Assembly (NCBI RefSeq): GCF_049366555.1
Contig: NZ_JBMMGT010000012.1
Coordinates: 1 to 64,000 of the forward strand
Source of the DNA: Avibacterium volantium_A
Lineage (GTDB): Bacteria > Pseudomonadota > Gammaproteobacteria > Enterobacterales > Pasteurellaceae
DNA: 64,000 nt
Direction of reading: 5' to 3'
In this document: positions 34,486-43,212 of the stretch, in pieces
Layout of the letters: every line of letters starts with the position of its first letter
Position numbering within the stretch: position 1 is the first letter of the stretch
Notes under the pieces: generated by a model
The model's database searches: none
What the model saw: the letters and a program-made list of their open reading frames with translations, nothing else
Told to the model about the DNA's origin: nothing
Made by a program: the position numbers and the translations under genes

Positions 34486-34917
34486 CTCATTCTCAAGAAT
34501 ATTTAAATAGTTTAAGAATAGAGTAAATGAGAGCCAAACGGCTCTCATTTTTTTATGGGTTAAAGAATATTTTTGTTCTAAAACATTTAATAACACAGGA
34601 ATATGGCTGTGTTCAATATCTTTCACTGCGGTAACTAATACGACTTCCTTTTGATTAGCGATTTTTTGTAGGAAATCTTGTACTAATGACGTGTTTTGTT
34701 GGAGTTCTTGGGCGTATTGTTGGGCAAATTCGGGGTAAGTGATTTCAGCGTGGTGATAGCGAGTTCTTAGCTCGGAAGATGGGGTGATGTCTTTTTCCCA
34801 AAGGGCAATGTGGGCTTCTAGTTTAGCAATGCCTCTTGGCCAAAGACGGTCGATCAGGACACGGAAATCATTTGGGGAAAAATCTTTGTCGTAAATGCGT
34901 TTTACTGTAAATTTCAT
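34459..34917 (-). CDS. DUF488 family protein with extended C-terminus
   Basis: Small cytoplasmic protein of unknown function in the DUF488 (YeaO-like) family. Residues 1 to about 115 show the family pattern VKRIYDKDFSPNDFRVLIDRLWPRGI, WEKDITPSSELRTRYHH and VVLVTAVKDIEHSHIPVLLNVLEQ. The frame then runs through the terminator hairpin (KKMRAVWLSFT) and overlaps the GT2 gene by 27 bp, giving 152 residues in place of about 115-120. The tail is probably not selected; loss of the original stop by a small frameshift near 34570 is likely. Confidence 0.75.
   Translation of the reverse strand: MKFTVKRIYDKDFSPNDFRVLIDRLWPRGIAKLEAHIALWEKDITPSSELRTRYHHAEITYPEFAQQYAQELQQNTSLVQDFLQKIANQKEVVLVTAVKDIEHSHIPVLLNVLEQKYSLTHKKMRAVWLSFTLFLNYLNILENELLIFTSNP
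34525..34554. terminator. Bidirectional terminator, GT2 gene and DUF488 gene
   Basis: AAATGAGAGCC (34525-34535) pairs with GGCTCTCATTT (34540-34550) around AAAC, with T-runs on both strands. On the minus strand it lies inside the DUF488 reading frame. Confidence 0.9.
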
Positions 34918-34939
34918 TTGATGCTCAGGAATTGAATTT

Positions 34940-34959
34940 AGGGGCTAAATTTAGCCCCT
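34940..34959. repeat. 20-bp perfect palindrome between yfcZ and the DUF488 gene
   Basis: AGGGGCTAAATTTAGCCCCT lies between the DUF488 start and the yfcZ stop, both on the minus strand. It can form a stem after yfcZ, with a weak T-tract (TAAATTC), and may be a terminator or an operator for the downstream gene. Confidence 0.55.
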
Positions 34960-34972
34960 TGTGTTGGTTTGA

Positions 34973-35257
34973 TTAACGTAAGCCTAATTCAAAAATTAAG
35001 GATTCCGCTTGGCAGCTAAATGTGAAATCAGCGTTGAGTAAAAATCCGCCGTCAATGGGGCTGATTGTGGCTTGAATTTGGCAAGGTTCGGTTTCTGCAG
35101 CGCTCGCTTTTTGGGTGAATTCTTGTAAGGCAAGATCAGCTTCTGCTTCTGTGGCATAAACACGTTCAACGTGGCTGGTGCAGTTGCTATTGTCGATGAT
35201 AGTGCCAACGTCAAAGGTGTTGCAGCCTACGCATTCTACGGGATTCTCTTTTTTCAT
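34973..35257 (-). CDS. YfcZ/YiiS family protein (DUF406)
   Basis: A 94-residue conserved protein of unknown function found widely in enteric and Pasteurellaceae genomes. The family pattern CVGCNTFDVGTIIDNSNC is near the N-terminus (residues about 9-26), with ERVYATEAEADLALQEFT following. It has several cysteines at the N-terminus (CVGC), which may bind metal. AGGAGTCATAAA precedes the ATG, and a terminator separates it from gnd upstream on the same strand. Confidence 0.85.
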   Translation of the reverse strand: MKKENPVECVGCNTFDVGTIIDNSNCTSHVERVYATEAEADLALQEFTQKASAAETEPCQIQATISPIDGGFLLNADFTFSCQAESLIFELGLR

Positions 35258-35321
35258 TTTATGACTCCTATTTTTTATGAATGGAAAAAGTACGAAATTT
35301 TACACCGCACTTTATTTTATG

Positions 35322-35351
35322 CAAAAAGAGCGATAGGCAGGCCCATCGCTC
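35322..35351 (-). terminator. Terminator after gnd
   Basis: On the minus strand GAGCGAT (35351-35345) pairs with ATCGCTC (35334-35328), with an inner GGC/GCC pair, followed by TTTTTGC. Confidence 0.88.
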
Positions 35352-35361
35352 GTCATATTAA

Positions 35362-36816
35362 TTATACATCATAAGTGGTTGATGCAGTGTTACCGCCACG
35401 TCCTGTCCAGTTTGTGTGGAAGAACTCACCGCGTGGTTTGTCTTTGCGTTCATAAGTGTGCGCACCAAAGTAATCACGCTGCGCTTGTAGTAAGTTAGCT
35501 GGTAAGTCAGCGGAAGTATAGCCATCTAAGAACGTGATTGCAGACGCCATACAAGGCATTGGAATTCCCACTTCGATAGATTTTGCGACCACTTTACGCC
35601 AGTCGCCTAAGGCGTTTTCTAAGATGTTTTTGAAGTATGGATCTGAGCCTAAGAAAATCAGATCTGGGTTGGATTCATAAGCATCACGAATATTGCCTAA
35701 GAAACGGCTACGAATGATACAACCTTCACGCCATAATAAGGCCGTTGCGCCGTAGTTAATGTTCCAACCAAAGTTTTCTGAGGCTTCACGGATCAGCATA
35801 AATCCTTGTGCGTATGAAATAATTTTTGACGCGAGCAAGGCTTTGCGTACCGCCTCGATCCAAACTTGTTTATCCCCTTCCACTGGTTGAATGGTTTTGT
35901 GGAATAATTTTGCTGCGGCAACACGTTGATCTTTAAATGAAGATACGCAGCGGGCAAACACAGATTCGGTGATTAAGGTTAATGGAATACCGAAATCAAG
36001 GGCGTTGATCCCTGTCCATTTACCAGTCCCTTTTTGTCCTGCGGTGTCTAAGATTTTTTCTACCAATGGCTCGCCATCGGCATCTTTATAACCAAGAATA
36101 TCGGTGGTGATGTCGATTAAATAGCTATCCAGCTCGGTTTTTTTCCATTCAGCGAAGATTTTTTGCATTTCGTCATAGCTTAAACCTAAGCCATCTTTTA
36201 AGAATTGATAGGCTTCACAGATAAGTTGCATATCGCCGTATTCAATGCCGTTATGCACCATTTTCACGAAATGCCCTGCACCTTCTTGGCCTACCCAGTC
36301 ACAGCAAGGTTCGCCTTTGTCCGTTTTGGCAGAGATTGCTTGCAGGATAGGTTTTACATAAGGCCAAGCTTCTGCGTTACCACCTGGCATAATTGATGGC
36401 CCGTGACGCGCGCCTTCTTCACCGCCTGATACGCCCGCACCCACAAAGCGAATGCCTTTTTCCGCTAATTCTTTTACGCGGCGGTTGGTGTCTGGATAGT
36501 TTGAGTTTCCACCATCAATAATGATGTCGCCTTCTTCTAAATAAGGTAGTAACGCGTTGATGAATTGATCAACCACTTCACCCGCACGCACCATTAACAT
36601 CACTTTGCGTGGTTTTTCGAGTTTGTTCACCAGATCTTCTAAGGAATAAGCACCGATAATATTTGTGCCTTTCGCTGGCCCTTCTAAGAACTCGTCCACT
36701 TTTGAGGTGGTACGGTTATACGCCACCACTTTAAAGCCGTGGTCGTTCATATTTAAAATTAAGTTTTGTCCCATTACCGCTAAACCGATAACGCCGATAT
36801 CGCCTTTTTGACTCAT
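35362..36816 (-). CDS. gnd: 6-phosphogluconate dehydrogenase (decarboxylating)
   Basis: Third enzyme of the oxidative pentose phosphate pathway, giving ribulose-5-phosphate, CO2 and NADPH. The N-terminal NADP loop is IGVIGLAVMGQNLILNM; the substrate motif GVSGGEEGARHGPSIMPGG and KMVHNGIEYGDMQLI (catalytic Lys and substrate contacts) follow; the C-terminal tail closes on the partner subunit (GRGGNTASTTYDV). At 484 residues it is complete. AGGAGAAAGTAAAGTT precedes the ATG. It follows the HepT/MntA pair. Confidence 0.98.
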   Translation of the reverse strand: MSQKGDIGVIGLAVMGQNLILNMNDHGFKVVAYNRTTSKVDEFLEGPAKGTNIIGAYSLEDLVNKLEKPRKVMLMVRAGEVVDQFINALLPYLEEGDIIIDGGNSNYPDTNRRVKELAEKGIRFVGAGVSGGEEGARHGPSIMPGGNAEAWPYVKPILQAISAKTDKGEPCCDWVGQEGAGHFVKMVHNGIEYGDMQLICEAYQFLKDGLGLSYDEMQKIFAEWKKTELDSYLIDITTDILGYKDADGEPLVEKILDTAGQKGTGKWTGINALDFGIPLTLITESVFARCVSSFKDQRVAAAKLFHKTIQPVEGDKQVWIEAVRKALLASKIISYAQGFMLIREASENFGWNINYGATALLWREGCIIRSRFLGNIRDAYESNPDLIFLGSDPYFKNILENALGDWRKVVAKSIEVGIPMPCMASAITFLDGYTSADLPANLLQAQRDYFGAHTYERKDKPRGEFFHTNWTGRGGNTASTTYDV

Positions 36817-36865
36817 AACTTTACTTTCTCCTGTTTCGTTATAATCTGTTGCTTGCCTTTTTAGG

Positions 36866-37177
36866 CTAGGTTGATGAAATCTGTTGTTGAATCACAACGG
36901 ATTTCTGCAAAATAATCTGCTGAAATTCTGCTGATGTTGTTGCCCAATCCACAATATCCACTTGCCAAGGTAAATCACTTTCTGAAAACGCATTTTCGAC
37001 TTCGCATAGCGTTCTTAAAGAAAGGGGCTGTGTTGTCATTACCACTAAATCAAGATCTGAAAAAGGGCGAGCCGTGCCTTTTACTCTTGAGCCAAAAGCA
37101 CGCACTTCATACTCGCTCAAATAAGTGCGGAGGATTTTTGCCACAATTTCAAGATGTTGGGGTTGAATATCAATCAT
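36866..37177 (-). CDS. mntA: MntA-type nucleotidyltransferase antitoxin
   Basis: A 103-residue minimal nucleotidyltransferase. The active-site pattern GS-X10-D-X-D is exact: Gly29-Ser30, then RVKGTARPFS, then Asp41-Leu-Asp43. In type VII toxin-antitoxin systems this enzyme adds AMP to a tyrosine of its HEPN partner and silences it. It overlaps hepT by 8 bp and is translated second. The pair lies between pgl and gnd. Related H. influenzae proteins are HI0073/HI0074. Confidence 0.9.
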   Translation of the reverse strand: MIDIQPQHLEIVAKILRTYLSEYEVRAFGSRVKGTARPFSDLDLVVMTTQPLSLRTLCEVENAFSESDLPWQVDIVDWATTSAEFQQIILQKSVVIQQQISST

Positions 37178-37604
37178 CGTTATTACGCTGTTGTAATTGG
37201 CTAAGCAAGTTTCTGGCAGAAGCTAGAAAGCCGATCATTTGCTCATAAATTTCCTGAGCCTTATTTTGATCATAAGTGTGCGAGGTGATGTTTCGCATTT
37301 TACGATAGAGCAGCCAATCTTCCACTTGCTCAATCAAGCCTGCTTTGGCACTCAAACGTAAAATATCACGGAAATCTGCACTGTCAATTTTATCGGGAGC
37401 TTCGGCAATCAGCTTTAATTGGCGCTTCATCATTTTAATGCTTAGCTCATAAACAAATTCAAATTTTTGAATGCAGCCAGCGATAAGAGTGTCTTGCACA
37501 ATGTTTTCTTGTGCAGCAAACCATTGTTTATCCGCCAGTTTGGCTAAGGTCATTTCAAGTGAGTGAAACGCTTTTTCTAACGCTGAAAGATCCAGTTGCT
37601 CCAT
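37170..37604 (-). CDS. hepT: HepT-type HEPN ribonuclease toxin
   Basis: A 144-residue all-helical protein of the HI0074 (nucleotidyltransferase substrate-binding) group. The HEPN active-site motif R-X4-H-X-Y is exact: Arg104-Asn-Ile-Thr-Ser-His109-Thr-Tyr111. The Tyr is the expected AMPylation target of MntA. HEPN toxins of this type cleave RNA. It precedes mntA, the usual order for this family, in a pentose phosphate gene cluster. Toxicity is inferred from motifs, not shown. Confidence 0.9.
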   Translation of the reverse strand: MEQLDLSALEKAFHSLEMTLAKLADKQWFAAQENIVQDTLIAGCIQKFEFVYELSIKMMKRQLKLIAEAPDKIDSADFRDILRLSAKAGLIEQVEDWLLYRKMRNITSHTYDQNKAQEIYEQMIGFLASARNLLSQLQQRNNDD

Positions 37605-37653
37605 TTATTTTCCCAATAAAAATTTCCCAAAAAATCACCGCACTTTCATTTTA

Positions 37654-38352
37654 TTACAACAACTTCGCTGCGTCTTTATCCAAATACCATTCCGTTACGC
37701 CATTTTTTGCCTTGATTTTCGCCGCAGGGTAAGGCAGGTTTTCCGCTGGTGTGCTTTGGATTTCTTTTAAGATCTCCGCTTTGCCCGCGCCTGTTACCAA
37801 ATAGGTAATGCGTTTAGCTTGCTCAAGTAATTTGGAGGTTTTAGAAATTCGCACTTGCCCTGTTTCTGGGTGTTTGGCGATCACCGCTAAATTTTCATCA
37901 TCAAAATTGGTTTGATGCGGGAATAATGAGGCGGTATGCCCGTCTGCCCCCATTCCTAAAATAATCCAATCAAACTCGCCGTTCGGCACGACTTCTGCCA
38001 GTTCATTTTGAAAGCGTGCGAGTTCCTGCTCCACTGGGGCTTCACCACGAATGCGGTGAATGTTTTCTGCTGGAATCTCAATATGATCGAACAATAATTT
38101 TTGTACTTCACCATAATTGCTTTCAGGATCAGAAGGGGCAACCATACGATCATCGCCCCACCAGAAATGCAAGTTTTTCCATTGGATAGCTTGGTTGTAC
38201 GGTGCGGCTGCCAAGGTTTTAAACAAAAGTTTTGGCGTGCTGCCGCCTGAAAGTGAAATATGCACAGGGCGACCTTCAAGGCTGTATTGCTTGAGTTCTT
38301 CAGCGATTTTTTCCACTGCACTTTGTGCATTTTCAAAAATAACGTTGTTCAT
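37654..38352 (-). CDS. pgl: 6-phosphogluconolactonase
   Basis: Hydrolyses 6-phosphogluconolactone, the second step of the oxidative pentose phosphate pathway. The DevB-type fold shows ISLSGGSTPKLLFKTLA (phosphate loop), HFWWGDDRMVAPSDPESNYGE (split near residues 60-80) and DWIILGMGADGHTASLFP with the catalytic His. At 232 residues it is normal. It follows zwf after 48 bp containing a GC-rich hairpin. Confidence 0.95.
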   Translation of the reverse strand: MNNVIFENAQSAVEKIAEELKQYSLEGRPVHISLSGGSTPKLLFKTLAAAPYNQAIQWKNLHFWWGDDRMVAPSDPESNYGEVQKLLFDHIEIPAENIHRIRGEAPVEQELARFQNELAEVVPNGEFDWIILGMGADGHTASLFPHQTNFDDENLAVIAKHPETGQVRISKTSKLLEQAKRITYLVTGAGKAEILKEIQSTPAENLPYPAAKIKAKNGVTEWYLDKDAAKLL

Positions 38353-38368
38353 TCTGTTCTCCGAAGAT

Positions 38369-38394
38369 CCCCTCGCTCCCGTAAGAGCGGGGGG
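38369..38394 (-). other. GC-rich hairpin between zwf and pgl
   Basis: CCCCTCGCTC (38369-38378) pairs with GAGCGGGGGG (38385-38394) with a single G-U pair and a 6-nt loop. There is no T-run on the minus strand, so it is more likely a processing or stability element between cotranscribed genes. Confidence 0.6.
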
Positions 38395-38400
38395 ATTGGG

Positions 38401-39894
38401 TTAGACTTTTTTCTTCATTAAACCACTTGGTTTACGCCAAACGCGCCCTGTGCGAGCAATCAATTTATCCGCTTCTGTTGGCCCCCAAGTGCCTGCTTCG
38501 TAATCGTAAATACGGCCGCGTGCGGCTTTGTAATCCAAAATCGGTTGTACAAATTTCCAGCAGGCGTGTACGGCATCGGTACGCGCGAATAGGGTGGCAT
38601 CACCTTTCATTGCATCAAGCAATAAACGGTCGTAAGCGCTTAATAAACTTGGTTGCGCTAGATCCGCATAGCGGAAATCCATTGACACTTCTTTGGCTTC
38701 AAAGCCAGCACCCGGTTTTTTCAAGCCGAAACGCATTGAAATGCCTTCATCAGGTTGAATGCGAATGATCAATTTGTTTTCTGGCGCATTTTGGCTAAAT
38801 ACTGGGTGTGGTGTGGTTTTAAAATGAATCACCACTTCTGTTACGCGCGCAGGTAAGCGTTTTCCGGTACGCACATAAAATGGCACACCTGCCCAACGCC
38901 AGTTGTCAATTTCGCAACGCAGCGCCATATAGGTTTCCGTATTAGAATCTGGCGGCACGCCTTTTTCTTCAAGATAGCCTTTCACTTCTTTGCCATCAAT
39001 GAAACCGCGTGTGTATTGCCCGAGTACGAGATTGTTTTTCACGTCTTCTTCGCTCAATGGGTGCAAGCAATGTAGCACTTTCGCCACTTCATCACGCATT
39101 GAATCAGCGTTAATAATTGCTGGCGGTTCCATAGCGATCATCGCCAACACTTGCAATAAGTGGTTTTGGAACATATCACGCATTGCGCCAGAACCGTCAT
39201 AATAGCCACCACGCTCTTCCACACCAAGTTTTTCAGCGCCAGTGATCTCAATATAATCAATGAAGTTGCGGTTCCATAAGGGTTCAAATAAGCCGTTAGA
39301 AAAACGCAACACCAACAGGTTTTGCACAGTTTCTTTACCAAGATAATGGTCGATACGGTAAATTTGATGCTCTTCAAAGAAACGGTGAATTTGAATATCT
39401 AAGGTTTTGGCAGTTTTAATGTCGTAACCAAACGGTTTTTCCACTATTAAACGCTTCCAGCCATGTTCTTCGGTATTTAAACCGTGTGCGGCAAGGCATT
39501 CTGGAATCACGCCATAAAGGCTTGGCGGTGTGGACATATAATAAAGCGTGTTGCCTTCGGTGTGATATTTTTCGTGTAATTCTGCTAAACGAGGCACCAG
39601 TTTGCCATAATCTTTCGCATCAGAAGTGTTGATGGTTTGGTAATACAGATGGCTACAAAAATGCTCAAGCATCTCGCCTTCCGCTTTTTCCGTTTTGATC
39701 AATGCCTGACGCATTTTTTCACGGAATTGCTCATCGGTCATTTCTGTTCTTGCTACGCCTAGCACGGAAAAATCTTCCGCTAAACGCCCGAGTTTATATA
39801 AATTGTACAGTGCGGGGATTAATTTACGGTGGGTCAAATCGCCCGAAGCCCCAAAAATCACGATACAGTTTTTTTCTGCGTTGAGGTTTGTCAT
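38401..39894 (-). CDS. zwf: Glucose-6-phosphate 1-dehydrogenase
   Basis: First enzyme of the oxidative pentose phosphate pathway, reducing NADP+. The Rossmann loop is IVIFGASGDLTHRKLIPALYN, and the active-site segment RIDHYLGKETVQNLLVLRF holds the substrate Lys and His. EKPFGYD and GTWGPTEADKLI are also conserved. I chose ATG 39894 (MTNLNAEKN; 497 residues), with GGATAG upstream; an in-frame ATG at 39909 has no ribosome-binding site. Head of the zwf-pgl-hepT-mntA-gnd run. Confidence 0.97.
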   Translation of the reverse strand: MTNLNAEKNCIVIFGASGDLTHRKLIPALYNLYKLGRLAEDFSVLGVARTEMTDEQFREKMRQALIKTEKAEGEMLEHFCSHLYYQTINTSDAKDYGKLVPRLAELHEKYHTEGNTLYYMSTPPSLYGVIPECLAAHGLNTEEHGWKRLIVEKPFGYDIKTAKTLDIQIHRFFEEHQIYRIDHYLGKETVQNLLVLRFSNGLFEPLWNRNFIDYIEITGAEKLGVEERGGYYDGSGAMRDMFQNHLLQVLAMIAMEPPAIINADSMRDEVAKVLHCLHPLSEEDVKNNLVLGQYTRGFIDGKEVKGYLEEKGVPPDSNTETYMALRCEIDNWRWAGVPFYVRTGKRLPARVTEVVIHFKTTPHPVFSQNAPENKLIIRIQPDEGISMRFGLKKPGAGFEAKEVSMDFRYADLAQPSLLSAYDRLLLDAMKGDATLFARTDAVHACWKFVQPILDYKAARGRIYDYEAGTWGPTEADKLIARTGRVWRKPSGLMKKKV

Positions 39895-39964
39895 ATGATT
39901 GCTATCCATTTTTAAAAGAGTGGTAATAATATGCCCAAATTTGGCAAATTACCAATAGTTCTCA

Positions 39965-40771
39965 TTAATTAAATTGAAAGATGTTGTGCCAGTTTAACTG
40001 CGCGTCTGCCACCATCACAAAATCAGGGTTCACCAAGGTTTCCCGCTGATTATAAGTGAGTGGCTGGAAATGCGGATCAAAAATTTTGCCGCCCATTTCC
40101 GCTAAAATAATTTCTGCCGCTGCCGTGTCCCATTCGCCGGTTTCACCCAATCGCACATAACAATCCGCCGAACCCTCCGCCACCAACGCACTTTTAATCC
40201 CACTTGAGCCGATGATATGGAAATCATAAGAAAAAACAGGGTTCAAAACAGACCGCACTTTCTTTGCCGCCGAGTGTGAACCGACGGCAATGCGGATCGG
40301 CTGTGTAAAATCAAGGGGCTGCGGTAAAAGTGCGGTGGTTTTGTGCGAGGTTTTTTTATACGCTCCGCTACCTTGCATCGCGTAATAAGTGCTTTGCGAT
40401 TGCGGGGAATGAATCACCCCAAGCACAGGGCGGTTGTGATGTACCAAAGCAATCAATACGGAAAAGTTACCCGTGCGATTAATAAATTGCTGCGTGCCGT
40501 CCAACGGATCAACCAGCCAATAAGTCTGCCATTGTTGACGTTCAGCAAAAGGCATCTTGCAACTTTCTTCTGACAACACGGGAAGCCGAGGGGTAAGTGC
40601 GGTGAGTTTTTCGATCAAAAATTGGCTCACAAACAAATCCGCTTCCGTTACGGGCGTATTGTCTGCCTTAAGTTCCGACTGAAGATTTTTGTGATAAAAC
40701 TGATTGAGATGCTCACCCGCCTGCTCCGCGAGTGCCAATACCGATTGCAACAAAGAAGAATGAAGTAACAC
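39965..40771 (-). CDS. cysQ: 3'(2'),5'-bisphosphate nucleotidase CysQ
   Basis: Magnesium-dependent phosphatase of the inositol monophosphatase superfamily that removes pAp, a by-product of sulfate assimilation. The metal site is VLSEESCKM (Glu) and VDPLDGTQQFINRTGNFSV (Asp and Thr), with GEWDTAAAEIILAEMGG near the C-terminus. About 268 residues. AGG lies 9 nt before GTG 40771, the preferred start; GTG 40777 in frame is too close to it. It is upstream of zwf on the same strand, 70 bp apart. Confidence 0.92.
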   Translation of the reverse strand: MLLHSSLLQSVLALAEQAGEHLNQFYHKNLQSELKADNTPVTEADLFVSQFLIEKLTALTPRLPVLSEESCKMPFAERQQWQTYWLVDPLDGTQQFINRTGNFSVLIALVHHNRPVLGVIHSPQSQSTYYAMQGSGAYKKTSHKTTALLPQPLDFTQPIRIAVGSHSAAKKVRSVLNPVFSYDFHIIGSSGIKSALVAEGSADCYVRLGETGEWDTAAAEIILAEMGGKIFDPHFQPLTYNQRETLVNPDFVMVADAQLNWHNIFQFN

Positions 40772-40994
40772 AACCACGACCTAAACAATGAAACAATAGG
40801 GAGAGTATAACAAAGGGGCTAGCAAAGGGCAAAAGTGGGGGGAGGGCAGTCTATAGTGGCTTGACCTTATGATGGCAGCGTATGTGATACGTCCCTGCAG
40901 TTGGTTGAATAATTCTTGTTTTATAAAAATAAACAAATAGTGCGGTGCTTTTTAACGCTATTTTTTCTTAATTTTCTCAATACAAAAATAACGG

Positions 40995-41042
40995 TAAAAA
41001 ACACCGCACTTTCGTTTTACTTTCAACATTCAAAGTGCGGTG
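40995..41042 (-). terminator. Terminator after the OPT gene (inverted uptake pair)
   Basis: On the minus strand CACCGCACTTT (41042-41032) pairs with AAAGTGCGGTG (41012-41002), followed by TTTTTTACC. A third uptake core lies at about 40948-40957. The rest of 40778-40994 has no recognisable feature. Confidence 0.85.
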
Positions 41043-41048
41043 GGATTT

Positions 41049-43070
41049 TTATGTATTTTTCGCACGTAGGACACGCAGGGCGTAGATGATCACGCCGAGA
41101 ATGAAAACGGCTAATCCGAGCCATTCTGCGGTGCTGTCCCAGTTTTCTAATGAAAGTGCAAGCGGTGCATCTGAACCGCCAGAAGTAACAGAAGCGGCGA
41201 TGATAAAGGCGAGAATCACGCCAATTAAGCTTTCCCCCACAATCAAACCTGCGGCGAATAAGGTGCCGTAGCGTTCTGCTTTTTTCTTCACATCATTAAG
41301 ATTTTTACCGTTGCGTTGTGCATAAGCCGTTAAGTGTCGGTTGATAAACCAAGCTAGCACAGCACCAATGACGATAGGCATATTTACAACTGGAGGTAAA
41401 TAAATCCCCATTCCCACAGCGAGGGCAGGCAGGGCAAAGCGATGTTGGCTGGCTTTTTTCAATAGCGTATCAATGATGATGAGGGCTAAGCCTAATCCGA
41501 TCCCCATAAAGATATAACGCCATTCTAAATTACTGGAGAAAATTCCTGTGGCGATGGTGGTCATTAAGGTGGCTTGCGGTGCAGAAAGCGCTTGGCTTGG
41601 ATCCATATCCGCACGCGGTAATGCCCCTGTGAAGCCATAGGCGTGGTAGAGAATTTCTAGCACGGGGGCGATGACGAACGCACCTACCACACAGCCGATA
41701 ATTAATGCCACTTGTTGACGCCAAGGGGTAGCTTGCACCAACAACCCAGTTTTGAGATCTTGCAGGTTGTCGTTAGAAATCGCCGCAGTGGTGATGACGA
41801 TTGAGCCAGTAAAAATGGTCAATGCAGTGAGAAATTTCATTCCCTCTGGCGAGTCGATTAAGCCCGTCATTTTGCCGAGTAAGAATAAGGTGAGGGAGGT
41901 GATGACCACGGAAATAATCCCAATACCAGAGATTGGGCTAGATGATGATCCCACAAGCCCTGCCATATAACCACAGGCTGCGGCAACGAAAAAGCCGATA
42001 AACACCGCTAAGAAGGTACACACAATAACAAATAACAGGGCATATTCTGTAGCAATCGGTGCTTGTGCGATGAAGTGGTGAAGTGCCACCATAATTAAGG
42101 CGATTGCGGCGATTGTGATATAAATCATTGATTTAGGGGATAAATCAAGTTGTGTGCGATCATTGGTTTGTGCTGAAGGATCTTTTAACGCACGGAAAGA
42201 TTGTGCCATTCCTTGGATCATCGGTTTCATTAACACCAGCAATGTCCAAATTGCCGCAATGCCGATGGTTCCCACACCGATAAAACGCACTTTACTTTTC
42301 CAAATACCCATCGCATAGCCCACCATATCCGCGTCCACAGGCACTGGTGAGGCGCTGGTGAAATAAGGTACAGCAACGCCCCAAGTGAGGAAAATTCCCA
42401 CTAAAATGGCGATACCCCCTACAATTCCCACTAAATAACCTGCCCCTAATAAGGCGAGGGAGAAGCCCATCGGCACTTGGAAAACGGCATTTCCCCCTTT
42501 AAACCACAGACTTGCACCATCGGCAATCAGGCGTAATCCATTGGTGGCAAAGCTCACCACGGCGGCAATCACACCACCTGCTGCGATCTCTTTAATGCCG
42601 CTATCGCCTTTTCCTTCTTCGTGGTTGCCCGCTTTGAGAATTTCCGCTGCGGCAACGCCTTCTGGATAAGGTAAATCACTTTTTGCCACCATCACTTGGC
42701 GTAATGGCACGGTGAAAATCACCCCTAAAATCCCCCCAGCAGCACAAATTAATAAGGTTTGCCAAAAGGAAAAGTCTTGCCAGTATCCCATCATCAACAA
42801 TCCTGGGATGACGAAAATCACTGAAGAAAGCGTACCCGCGGCTGAGGCTTGGGTTTGCACCATATTATTTTCTAAAATATTTGAGCCTGAAAACATTTTC
42901 AGCACCGCCATTGATATTACTGCGGCAGGGATTGATGAGGCGAACGTCAGCCCCACTTTTAGCCCAAGATAAACATTTGATGCGGTGAAAATCACCGTAA
43001 TTAACGCCCCTAAGAACATTCCGCGAAAGGTCAGCTCTTTCAAACTAGGCGAAGAAGTTGAATGTTGCAT
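41049..43070 (-). CDS. Oligopeptide transporter, OPT family
   Basis: Large inner-membrane transporter of the OPT superfamily, bacterial peptide type. The 673-residue chain has about 15-16 membrane segments. Landmarks are ELTFRGMFLGALITVIFTASNVYLGLKVGLTF (split; N-terminal), NNMVQTQASAAGTLSSVIFVIPGL and VGSSSSPISGIGIISVV. The start is ATG 43070, with GAGG 8-9 nt upstream; a longer frame to 43106 lacks a site. Peptide uptake fits with PepE and other peptidases in the window. Substrate is inferred from the family only. Confidence 0.9.
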   Translation of the reverse strand: MQHSTSSPSLKELTFRGMFLGALITVIFTASNVYLGLKVGLTFASSIPAAVISMAVLKMFSGSNILENNMVQTQASAAGTLSSVIFVIPGLLMMGYWQDFSFWQTLLICAAGGILGVIFTVPLRQVMVAKSDLPYPEGVAAAEILKAGNHEEGKGDSGIKEIAAGGVIAAVVSFATNGLRLIADGASLWFKGGNAVFQVPMGFSLALLGAGYLVGIVGGIAILVGIFLTWGVAVPYFTSASPVPVDADMVGYAMGIWKSKVRFIGVGTIGIAAIWTLLVLMKPMIQGMAQSFRALKDPSAQTNDRTQLDLSPKSMIYITIAAIALIMVALHHFIAQAPIATEYALLFVIVCTFLAVFIGFFVAAACGYMAGLVGSSSSPISGIGIISVVITSLTLFLLGKMTGLIDSPEGMKFLTALTIFTGSIVITTAAISNDNLQDLKTGLLVQATPWRQQVALIIGCVVGAFVIAPVLEILYHAYGFTGALPRADMDPSQALSAPQATLMTTIATGIFSSNLEWRYIFMGIGLGLALIIIDTLLKKASQHRFALPALAVGMGIYLPPVVNMPIVIGAVLAWFINRHLTAYAQRNGKNLNDVKKKAERYGTLFAAGLIVGESLIGVILAFIIAASVTSGGSDAPLALSLENWDSTAEWLGLAVFILGVIIYALRVLRAKNT

Positions 43071-43212
43071 CGTTTTTTCCTCGATTTTGTTATAAAAATG
43101 CTTCATTCTATCTGAATTTTATTAGTTCGGATCAGATTTTTGTCTAAATCTTGTCTTATGGCATAAAATACGGAAAAAAACACCGCACTTTAAAAATAAG
43201 GGGAAAAGCAAA

